The notes beneath the pieces were generated by a model. The model had not been told where the DNA came from. It did no database searches and saw only the letters and a list, made by a program, of their open reading frames with translations. Shown piece after piece: positions 1-9,794 of a stretch of DNA of 64,000 nucleotides (position 1 is its first letter; each line of letters opens with the position of its first letter). A program made the translations under genes and the position numbers. The stretch comes from Muricea muricata (taxonomy: Eukaryota > Cnidaria > Anthozoa > Malacalcyonacea > Plexauridae). The stretch spans positions 12,752,383 to 12,816,382 of the forward strand of contig OY979725.1 of NCBI GenBank assembly GCA_963855995.1. Reading direction: 5' to 3'.

Positions 1-3000
1 TGAGTTGGCTGGACAGGAATATTTTTTCTCCGAGCATTCGTCAACATCTGTAAGGCAAAAGAACACAAGTACGAAATGATGAGAAGGGTATTTGAAACAG
101 TTTTCATACACGGACTGCTTTCGTTAAATCTCTCCGAGCCTTCTTTACACTGACTTCTTTACACACTTAATGCGAGATGACATTATTGTGTTTATTGGTT
201 TTGCATTCATTTACGTCTATTTACACAAGGAGAGAACAAAAACAAAGTGGATTACAAGAAGACCGTTTGCTGGAGGAAAAAAGACAAGACAACATAACTG
301 AGTCAAAAGCAGCTTGGAGTTGACGACAAAATCATGTATGTTATGGAAATGAACACGAATAATCGAACTCATCACTTTTTACAGTAAAGCTTAAATGTCT
401 TCTGTGACTTTTCGTGAGTGCAAATCATAGATATCTCATATACACTAGATAGCGCATCTGTATAGCAAAAAGTGAAGCCAAAAATGTAAGCGGCATCCAC
501 TCATAACAATAGACAACGGCCATTTTGGTCGTTCCCACTCATAAAAAAAATGCGACAGACTATACCTTTCCTTACCAGATCCAGGAGTGTTGTGGCATTT
601 TGCGTGACCCCCGCAATCATTGCTTTTCAAGACTATACCTTTCTACTATAAAGATCAATGCCCAACATAGTGCTTTGAGTAAGGCCATAAAAACAAGATT
701 TAAAATAGAAATTATTTATTGTGACGTTTCGTCTTAACTTAAGACATCTTCAGACAAGTGGATAATATTACATACAAAGTTTAAATATATATCTATGCTA
801 ATAGTGTTGTTATATTTACAAGGTGTAAAATTACAAGGGTTAATTAAGGATATAGACGTGTGAAGGTGGATAGGACATTACAAACACACACAACATAAAC
901 GACAAATTAGAAGAGGTTAAGAGGAATAGAGTTGCCTTGAACGTTTAGATTAGGTTTGTATTTATTAATGAGGAGACTCTCGTGTATCATTAATTTATAC
1001 GTATACACGAGAGTCTCCTCATTAATAAATACAAACCTAATCTAAACGTTCAAGGCAACTCTATTCCTCTTAACCTCTTCTAATTTGTCGTTTATGTTGT
1101 GTGTGTTTGTAATGTCCTATCCACCTTCACACGTCTATATCCTTAATTAACCCTTGTAATTTTACACCTTGTAAATATAACAACACTATTAGCATAGATA
1201 TATATTTAAACTTTGTATGTAATATTATCCACTTGTCTGAAGATGTCTTAAGTTAAGACGAAACGTCACAATAAATAATTTCTATTTTAAATCTTGTTTT
1301 TATGGCCTTACTCAAAGCACTATGTTGGGCATTGATCTTTATAATAAGAATACGTTTTCCGCCTGGCACGTCTCTGGCTACAGTATTGAATATACCTTTC
1401 TACATTTGTGTATTAAATACATTTTAGCTGTATAAAAGACGACTTTTTGCCAACTTTGTCCATTTCCGCAATACAAAAGACACAAATTATCATGCTCAGT
1501 GTCAACTCCGTGCATGGAACGACAAGCGCCTGCGATCTGGCTTCAACTTTCGCCTGCACACAGTGCAGGAAGCGCCCTCCAGTGTATATGACATACCTAT
1601 GCGACAAACTCTCATCAACTCGTATCCTTGTTAGAGGCTGTCTTATGAGTTATTATAATTGCTAGTTTGCAAATTCATATGTGTTGTGTCCACTAACTGA
1701 TGATAAAGAAGGGAAGACAAAAAGAAGAAACAAAGCATACCAACGCATTTATTATTAACGTATTTTAATCCTTTATTGTAGCATTCACAGGAGAAAGAGC
1801 CAAAAGTGTTTTTACATTTTGATTCAAGATGACAGCCTTGTTGTGCACACTCGTCTATATCTAGGAGAAAAATATACGCAATTATTCAACACTAGGGGTC
1901 CCATAATTGGGAAAACCAACCAAAAAGTATTAGCCTTTGTGTGTATTATCTAATGCAGGAGATTAGATGTGACCTCAAAGGTCCCTCAGGGTAAAAAGAG
2001 CTCGGTCATGAAATGAAAAGCGAGTGTCTGGTATAATTTTTAAAAACATGCGTGCAGTCATCCTACCAATACATTTCCGATCTTTTAATATTAATCCTTG
2101 ACGACAATCACAGAAGCGGAAACCATGCTGGTTGATACATTCCGTGTGAGCCGGACAAACATTCTTCTTCTTCTTACCACCACTACATCTAACTATATGA
2201 AAACATCGAACAGAAAACTTGAATAAACCTGGGTGTATCACTAATACGATGCAATAATCTACTGTGATTTCTGGTGTCAAGATCTCATTTTTTTCTGAAC
2301 TGCGAACTCAATGCACGAAATTTTAATTGGGGTTACAGAATATCCTGATTTTTTAAAAAGATTCCTTACAGTTTCCTGTAGCTTGATGTGTGACCAAAAA
2401 AGTTCAAAGTAAAGTCTTTTAATCAATTTAAACCAGCTATAAAAAAAGTTCTTTTCAAAATTGATACGCTTGGCGTAAAGTAGTAAACATCAGGAATTTT
2501 TCGACGCATTACAACTCGATATTACGCATTAAGAGCGCGCGTTTTAATCGATTTGTATATTTCGTCAATATGCAGAGGTTTAATTTTAGTGCTGCATGTT
2601 GTTTCTTCTGTCTTGTAGTGGCATCTCGGGCTAGGCACTGTTGATAGCAATTTATGCGTCAGCCCCTAAATGCTTCCAAACATTATGGTATACAGTCTAG
2701 GGTCAGTCCTTCACATAGAGCATGCACTACAGAACATACAAGCGTGTATCTTCCTACTTACAGGAGACGTTTTTCTTCAAGGGAGAGTGCTTATAAATCT
2801 AAGAAATTTTAATAGTTTCTTTATCCACAGTGAAGTGTTTGTATAAAATAGCTTACGGGAACCAATCTCTTTCCAGGCATCTTCCACCCAAAAGCTGTCA
2901 AATAAATAGCGTTCTCCGATACAGTACCTGCAGTGCATATATCCTTCTCCTTCACGTGTAAAAATGATTTTCCACGAAATTTTGGAGGGGATGCACATTT

Positions 3001-3794
3001 CAGTTTCGCCATTTCCAAAGGTGGAATGATTCTCAATAATTTATTTTTGGCACGCATAAACCACACAAAATTACAGTCACAATGGATTGGATTGTTTGAT
3101 ATGCGACTGAAATTGGTAGAAAAGATAGGTTTATCACGAGAACACCTTCACGGTAAGCATTACAACAGTTATTGCCTTTAAGTTCTGAGGCAATGTCTTA
3201 GCATGGGACTTTTATAACATGTTCGTGAAAAGAGTTGGTTTGTTCCGGGTACTTAAGTTTTCTCCTACAGGAAAGGTTAGCAGGTAGGGGGACGCTTAAA
3301 TTAAAGGTGTATTTTCTAGCCTGACTGTATGTGAGTCTTGTGTTAGCTGCTCTTGGCCTTGGAAAAAAGCCTTCGACTGGGTCAGATTATAATTGCGTGC
3401 GTTGCAATTCAACTTAGTTCTCTGCCGTTTTGATTACTTTGCTAGAAATATAAGTGATGTTTGATCACTACGAATTGAAGTTGATACTTTGCATGGATTA
3501 GACTAAAGATCTATTGGATTTGCAAAGCTAGGATCATGCACCAGATGATTTGGGTAGATATCGACTCTATATAATGTAGACTACTTACATTACATATCGT
3601 CCACCATATTTGGCAACATCGAGGGGAATATGTTTGAATCCATAATTTCTACATTCCAAATAATGCGGCATTTTTTTACAATCGTCAACAGAAGGTATTT
3701 TTGCCTTGCCTTGGGTCAAAACTACACAAAAATATAATAAAGTTAAGAATGCCAATAACATGGTTCCTCGAAATGACCCAGACATTGCCGGCAT
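1..3794 (-). CDS. Gene 0: LRRNT-LRRCT-EGF surface protein, 5' part (3' end outside window)
   Basis: Exons seen on the minus strand: 3589-3794 (signal peptide and LRRNT), 2928-3106 (LRRCT), 2067-2192 (EGF), 1741-1860 (EGF) and <1-47 (start of a third EGF). The ATG at 3794 is chosen because the protein from there ([11 protein letters not shown]...) matches gene A; the longer open frame to 3821 is 5' UTR by that comparison. The leader is hydrophobic (LLAFLTLLYFCVVLT). The LRRNT-LRRCT junction is phase 2 and joins to [20 protein letters not shown] exons are phase 1-1 with six cysteines, opening D-I/V-D-E-C. No frameshift or stop is visible in these exons. Exons and introns closely match gene A, so this is a recent duplicate. 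Compared with gene A the intron after exon 1741-1860 has about 1.2 kb inserted (410-1612). By family, an extracellular adhesion or receptor-like protein; function unknown. Confidence 0.82.
577..630 (-). pseudogene. Exact 54-bp copy of an EGF exon piece
   Basis: Identical to 4680-4733, the middle of gene A's EGF exon 4628-4747 (coding [17 protein letters not shown]). No splice sites and no rest of the exon are present. It is flanked by short direct repeats (gactatacctttc at 558 and 631) and lies against the large palindrome. Filler DNA or captured host sequence. Confidence 0.85.
647..1343. mobile_element. Palindromic element, two 341-bp arms
   Basis: Arms 647-987 and 1003-1343 are inverted copies that appear identical by eye, with a 15-bp spacer (988-1002). 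There is no open frame of note. The arm carries ctgaagatgtcttaag then ttaagacgaaac, a motif resembling hammerhead-like cores in Penelope-type elements. It lies in an intron of gene 0 and is absent from the matching intron of gene A. Foldback element, head-to-head insertion of a short retroelement copy, or assembly artefact. Confidence 0.8.
1344..1612. other. Rest of the intron insertion in gene 0
   Basis: Sequence without counterpart in gene A's intron; homology resumes near 1612. It contains another gaatatacctttct copy (1387-1400) resembling the short repeats at 558 and 631. A short frame is open on both strands, but no domain or splice context is seen. Confidence 0.35.
2278..2862. other. 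Extra intron block in gene 0 compared with gene A
   Basis: Flanks align to 7790-7800 in gene A, where this block of about 585 bp is missing. It includes a GC-richer patch (gagcgcgcgttttaatcg) near 2532. Either an insertion in gene 0 or a deletion in gene A; no transposon ends identified. Confidence 0.5.
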
Positions 3795-3842
3795 TTTATT
3801 CGTATTACATGCGGCATGCAATTACTTTTCACTAATTGAACA

Positions 3843-3850
3843 TGACGTCA
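3843..3850 (-). promoter_or_regulatory. CRE-like palindrome upstream of gene 0
   Basis: TGACGTCA lies 49 bp upstream of the ATG, within a block (cactaattgaacatgacgtc) conserved upstream of the other array genes. The same octamer is the known full CRE bound by CREB/ATF bZIP proteins. A TATATAAT-like run on the minus strand lies further upstream near 3906-3913. Confidence 0.55.
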
Positions 3851-4011
3851 TAAACAAATTTTACTGCATGCGCGCGCAACATCGGATAAGAAAATACGCC
3901 TCGAAATTATATAGCTCAGCAGTAGAGCTCATTAATCAAGTTAATTAGAACAATTAAAACCCAATTAAGATGAGAAAAAAACAACAACCAAAGTTCAATG
4001 CAAGATTCAAA

Positions 4012-4017
4012 TTTATT
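4012..4017 (-). terminator. Poly(A) signal of gene A
   Basis: AATAAA on the minus strand (in acaataaatttg), about 140 bp past the stop codon at 4153 and only about 218 bp before the ATG of gene 0. Confidence 0.6.
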
Positions 4018-4152
4018 GTATACAGTGTAGAATACAGTAGCAGCCATCATCTATTATATTTCTTCTTGTTAGGAACAGTGGTTATTGAATGTAGAATGTA
4101 ACTTCCATCAGAAGATCTGAAATGTATACGGCACAAACTCCGAAGTTTAAAT

Positions 4153-7100
4153 TTAAGCCAAAGTCAGAGAGATTGCAAAGGTGATAGCCACGATAAGCAA
4201 CGATGTCTTTTGTAGCAGAGTCACACCAGCTAAACAAATAAACAAGCAATCATTCAAGGGATATAACAATAACATACTTTAGGGACAGTAGAGACAGATT
4301 AACAACGGCATGGGAGAGGGGCGTGGAGGGAAAGAGAACTTAGATACATCTGATAAAACGATTTTGTAGCACAATAATTATCTCACCATTTTCGTCTTGA
4401 AGACGACTGTTTTTCACGCAAGGTCCTTTGCCTTTAAGTTGACTAAATCCTTTTCTGCAACGACATTTATAGCTTCCAGGATGGTTTATACAGATAGCAT
4501 TCTTGTGGCAAGCGTGGCGTTTTGTTTTGCATTCATTCACATCTTAAAATGATAGGATACAAGAGAGAATTAATCTTGAATAGACAGATCAACTAGTTTC
4601 TATAACTCGTGGAAACCACTAACAAACCTTGACATTTTCTTCCGTGCCCATGATAGCCTTTCTTACAGATACATTTGTAAGATCCAGGAGTGTTGTGGCA
4701 TTTTGCGTGACCCCCGCAATCATTGCTTTTCAAACATTCATCAACATCTACACAGAAAAACAGTGATGCGCAAAATTTGGAAGTAAAATATAATAAACTT
4801 GATAAGAACGAATATCTATAACACACAAGAAATCATATATATTCCTTACCAACGCAAAGCTTTCCATTCAGTATTTTATATCCAGGAAGGCATTTGCAAG
4901 AATACGAAGAGGCAGTGTTGACACACTTTGAGTTGGCTGGACAGGAATGTTTTTTCTCCAAGCATTCGTCGACATCGATATCTATGGCAAACGAAAACAA
5001 GCAAGAAACGATGAGGAGGATATTTGAAGCATTGTTCTGAACTTTTCTGTACTCGAATTGATAGGTAGCAGGAAACAGGGAAGTAAATAGCCACACAAAA
5101 CATACCAATGCATGAGTTATTAACATGTTTGAATCCTTGCTCACATTCACAGGAGAAAGAGCCCAAAGTGTTTTTACACTTAGAATTAGCTGGGCATGGA
5201 TTTTCTGCACACTCGTCTTTATCTAGAAAAAAGAAACACACGAAATTATTTACCGCTAGCGCTACAGGGCTGGAAAGACGCAAGTCTTGGTATTTGTGTG
5301 CATTGTTGATGTAGTGGATCAGATATGACCTCAGACGACTCTCAGTGGTTTTTTAATGTAAAGCTTAAACTGTCTTCTTTGACAATTCGTGAATACCAAC
5401 TAGCAACAACTTTCATCGTGGTTTGACCTTATTTTAGCAGTTTTGATGACTGCTTGTTTAGAAAATACAATGTGTTGTGTCTTCTAGTACTTACGAAGAG
5501 AAAGGGAACATAAAAACCAACAAAGCATACCAACGCATTGTTCATCAACGTATTCAAATCCGTGTTCACATTTACAGGAGAAAGAGCCAATAGTGTTGTT
5601 ACACTTCGAGTGAGCTGGACAGGGATTTTGTTCACACTCGTTGATATCTAAAAGAAAAACATACGCAATTATTCTGTTGAGGAAGAACCTTTAAAACAAA
5701 ACCAACACTCCTTACCATAACAAAACTCTTCATGTTTTTGATATCCAGGAAGGCATTCACAAGAATACGAAGAGGCAGTGTTGACACATTTTGAGTTGGC
5801 TGGACAGGAATGTTTTTTCTCCAAGCATTCGTCAACATCTAAAAGAACAGAGATACGAAAAGATAAAGAGGATGTTTGTTAAACCTTTGAACTGAAAAAA
5901 TAGACATTGCATGACAGTTTTCTCATTTCTATACAGGTATATTTGCCGCAAAATAACCCAGATTCTCAAAACGTACACAGCCACTTTACTTGCTACAAGT
6001 CAGTAAACTAGCATTGTCACCTACACCTGGCTATAAAATGCTTTTGAAATGACACTCATCCCTATTAAAAACGAACCTATGATCATATTAAAGTAAAAAA
6101 GACAGGACGATAGGATTTACAAAAATCACAAAATACTTTTTATAACACACGCATCGTACTCATTGTTTGAATGACTTTTTGCAGGTTTTCTTGCTTCCAT
6201 GCACGTATAGAGACACATATGCTATAGGCAGGTCAAATTTATACAATTTTCAGAAGTTCGATTTCATGCCGAAAATATTTTCACAGGATGGAAGAAACTG
6301 AACTACATGAGAGTATACAAGGACAAAGAAAAAATTGCAAGAAATATTCGTTCATCAAATTTTATCCAAAATAAAAATTTTGTGTATGTGTCGAGGAACC
6401 TGTACTAATTCAGGAAACCACTTGCACACCTTGACATTTTCTTCCGTTCCCATGATAGCCTTTCTTACAGGTACATTTGTAAGATCCAGGAGTGTTGTCA
6501 CATTTTGCGTCTTTTGCACAATCATTGCTTTTCAAACATTCATTAACATCTACAAAGAAAATTCAGCGATGAATAAATATTAATAGAAGTTCCGTACAAT
6601 AGACTTGATAGAATCTTGAAAAAAAAAGAAACCACACATCCCCTACCTTGGCAAAGCTTTGCATGCATTTTATATCCAGGAAGGCATGCACAAGAATACG
6701 AAGAAACAGCGTTGACACATTTTGAGTTGGCTGGACAGGAATATTTTTTCTCCAAGCATTCGTCAACATCTGTAAGGGAAAAGAACACAAGTATGAAATG
6801 ATGAGAAGGATATTAGTAACAGTTTTCATACACGGACTGCCTCTCAGTTGCATGCCTTCTTTACATTGACTTCTTTACACACTTTATGCCAGCTGCAATT
6901 TATTGTGTTTATTGGTTTTGAACTCACGCACGTCTATTTAGATAAGGAAAGAACAAAAAAAGAATGGACCGCTTGCTGGAGCAACAAAGACAAGAGAAAA
7001 TAACAGGGTTAAAAGCAGATCACAGTTGATGACGAAATCTCTTTCTTCTGACGAAACACTCATTCTTTTAACTTTTTCCACCATAAAGCTATTTTAGTCT

Positions 7101-8726
7101 TCTGTGACTTTCCGTGATTGCCAACTCTCATTGACCTTGTCTGACACTGTCTTAAAAGTTATTATAATTGCTAGAGTACAAATTAATATGTGTTATGTCT
7201 ACTAAATGATAACGAAGAAGGGAAAACAAAAAGAACAAACAAAGCATACCAACGCATTTTTTATTAATGTATTTGAATCCTTTACGGCGACATTGGCAAG
7301 AGAAAGAGCCGAAAGTGTTTTTACATTTTGAGTCAGCAGGACAGGCTTTTTCTTTACACTCGTCTACATCTAGAAGAAAAACACACGCAATTATTCAACA
7401 CTAGGGTCCCATAGTTGGGAAAATCAACCAAAAAGTATTAGCCTTTGTGTGCGCTATCCAATTTAGGGTTCAGATGTGACCTCAAAGGTCCCTCAGGGTA
7501 AAAAGAGTTCGGCCATGAAATGAAAAGCAAGTGTCTGGTATAATTTTTAAAAACATGCGTCCAGCTATCCTACCAATACATTTCCGATCTTTGAATATCA
7601 ATCCTTGACGACAATCACAGAAGCGGAAACCATGCTGGTTGATACATTCCGTGTGAACTGGACAAACATTCTTCTTCTTCTTCTTTTTAGCAACATCACA
7701 TTTAACTATATGAAAACATCAAACAGAAACCTTGAATGAACCTGGGTTTATCATTAATACGATGCAGTAATCTACTGTGATTTCTAGTGCCAGGATCAAT
7801 CTCTTTCCAGGCTTTTTCCTCCCAAAAGCTGTCAAATAAATAGCGTTCTCTGATACAGTACCTGCAGTGCATATATCTTTCTCCTTCGCGAGTAAAAATG
7901 ATTTTCCACGAAATTTGGGAGGAGATGCACATTTCAGCTTCGCCATTTCCATAGGTGGAATGATTCTCAATAATTTATTTTTGGCACGCATAAACCACAC
8001 AAAATTACAGTCACAATGGATTGGATTGTTTGATATGCGACTGAAATTGGTAGAAAAGATAGGTTTATCACGAGAACACCTTCACGGTAAGCATTACAAC
8101 AGGTATTGCCTTTAAGTTCTGAGGCAATGTCTTAGCAGGGGACTTTTATGACATGTTCGTGAAAAGAGTTGGTTTGTTCCGGGTACTTAAGTTTTCTCCT
8201 ACAGGAAAGGTTAGCAGGTAGGGACACGCTTAACTTAAAGTTGTATTTTCTAGCCTGACTGTATGTGAGTCTTGTGTTAGCTGCTCTTGGCATCGTGAAA
8301 AGTCTTCGACTGTGACGGATTAAAATTGCGTCCGTTGCAATTCGACTTAGTTTGCTGCCGTTTTGAATACTTTGCTAGAAATTTAAGTGGTGTTTGATCA
8401 CTATAATTGAAGTTGGTGGTTTGTATGGATTAGATTAACGATCTATTGGATTTGGAAAGCTAGGATCATGCACCAGATGATTGGGGTAGATATCCACTCT
8501 ATATAATGTAGACTACTTACATTACATATCGCGTACCATATTTGGCGACATCGAGAGGAATATGTTTCAATCCACGATTTCTACAATCCAAATAATGCGG
8601 CATTTTTTTACAATCGTCAACAGAAGGTATTTTTGCCTTGCCTTGGGTCAAAACTACACAAAAATGTAATAAAGTCAAAAATGTCAATAAAATGGTCCCT
8701 CGAAACGACCCAGACATTGCCGGCAT
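4153..8726 (-). CDS. Gene A: LRRNT-LRRCT plus ten EGF modules, GPI-anchor-like tail (573 aa)
   Basis: Thirteen exons, minus strand: 8521-8726, 7862-8040, 7574-7705, 7250-7369, 6647-6769, 6430-6549, 5716-5838, 5531-5647, 5106-5222, 4850-4981, 4628-4747, 4387-4542, 4153-4229. They total 1722 nt and all joins have GT-AG borders. Exon 1 gives the signal peptide ([17 protein letters not shown]) and a short LRRNT ([11 protein letters not shown]). Exon 2 is an LRRCT (CDCNFVWF ... C ... DICTAG). Ten EGF modules follow, most opening D-V/I-D/N-E-C with a CxNTxGSxxC core of the calcium-binding type. The last exon codes about 25 residues ([20 protein letters not shown]...) ending without basic residues, as in GPI-anchor signals, so the product is inferred to be GPI-linked and not membrane-spanning. 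EGF modules 3, 5 and 8 ([10 protein letters not shown] type) and 4 and 9 (KSNDC type) are near copies. Ligand and function unknown. Confidence 0.87.
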
Positions 8727-8774
8727 TTTATTCGTATTTTATGCGGCATGCAATTACTTTTCACTAATTGAACA

Positions 8775-8782
8775 TGACGTCA
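8775..8782 (-). promoter_or_regulatory. CRE-like palindrome upstream of gene A
   Basis: TGACGTCA lies 49 bp before the ATG at 8726, in the same conserved block as at 3843. The conserved distance argues for a promoter element and not chance, although the blocks are recent duplicates and so not independent. Confidence 0.55.
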
Positions 8783-9054
8783 TAAACAAATTTTACTGCA
8801 TGCGCTCGCAACATCAGATAAGAAAATACGCCTCGAAATTGTATAGGTTACTGAGCTCATTAATCAAGGTAATCAGAACAATTAAGATGAGAAAAAAACA
8901 CAACCACAGTGCAATGCATGATTCAAAAAGTTTAGATTACAGTAGGAGCCATCATCTATTATGTTTCTTCTTGTTAGGAACAGTGATTATTGAATGTAGA
9001 ATGTAACTTCCATCAGAAGATCTGAAATGTATACGGCACAAACTCCGAGGTTTA

Positions 9055-9168
9055 ATAATGATTTATTGGAAGAGCATCCACAAACGTGGCTCTTTGTCAT
9101 CCAATACATTACAGTAAAATAGAAATGCAAATTACAAGATATTAAATGCTAAATATAAAAATACAAAA
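9055..9168 (-). mobile_element. Retrotransposon 3'-tail-like insertion in the orphan exon
   Basis: About 114 bp are absent from the matching places at 4150 and 23190, where the flanking sequence (gaggttta / cagagagattgc) is continuous. Read on the minus strand it is AT-rich, then runs gtggatgctcttccaataaa, resembling the 3' ends of invertebrate non-LTR elements. It is too short to assign to a family. It lies exactly across the end of the terminal-exon coding sequence and so changed the C-terminus of the relic. Confidence 0.5.
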
Positions 9169-9236
9169 TCAGAGAGAGATTGCAAAGGTGATAGCCACGA
9201 TAAGCAACGGTGTCTTTTGTAGCAGAGTCGCAGCAG
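9169..9236 (-). pseudogene. Orphan GPI-type terminal exon (relic of a gene A-like gene)
   Basis: On the minus strand an acceptor (tttag) at 9237-9238 opens a phase-1 exon reading [20 protein letters not shown] then S-L-stop. It is a near copy of gene A's last exon (4153-4229), and upstream intron homology extends to about 9380. There similarity stops just short of where the penultimate EGF exon should be, so no coding exon feeds it. The final residues and the original stop are replaced by a LINE-tail-like insertion (9055-9168), which by chance supplies a TGA two codons later. Treated as a dead remnant from unequal recombination. Read-through splicing from gene B's 3' end is conceivable but has no support here. 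Confidence 0.75.
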
Positions 9237-9649
9237 CTAAACAAATAAGCAAGCAATCATTCAAAGGATATAACAATAACATACTTTAGGGACAGTAGAA
9301 ACAGATTAACAACGGCTTGGGCGAGGGACGTGGAGGGGAAAAGAACTAAGATACATCTGCTGAAAAATTGATCTGGTAGCAAATTTTGCTGCATGTGCAC
9401 GCTAAACATAAGATGTCCATAGCAATTACTATTAACGCAGCATGTCTAGTTATTTTGATGCAATTTAAGCCTGTTTAAATACCCGTAGAAGCCTAGGCTG
9501 TAATCTGATAGCCGAAAGCTTTTAATAAGTAAACATCTTCAGTCGGGAAACGCTTTACAATTCCCAAAATTATAGGAGGTCATTAATTTTGGCACTGAGA
9601 AAGCAATTAAGATTTAATCAAGAGAAAGAATCAACAGGACCAAAGTAAC

Positions 9650-9665
9650 TTTATTAAACTTTATT
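9650..9665 (-). terminator. Tandem poly(A) signals of gene B
   Basis: Two AATAAA copies on the minus strand (9660-9665 and 9650-9655), about 130 bp past the stop at 9795. The surrounding 3' UTR is alignable with that of gene C. Confidence 0.6.
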
Positions 9666-9794
9666 GTATACAGTGTAGAATATACAGATCCATCCTCTCA
9701 TATTTCCTCTTGCAAGAAACATTGACTATTGGATGTAGAATGCAACTCTCATCAGAAAATCTGATAAGCGCCAACGCCTCCTGCACTAGGTTCT

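Noticed and set aside
2933-3181. Plus-strand 82-aa frame, repeated at 7867-8115
   Set aside because: Antisense shadow of the LRRCT exons; the repetition reflects gene duplication.
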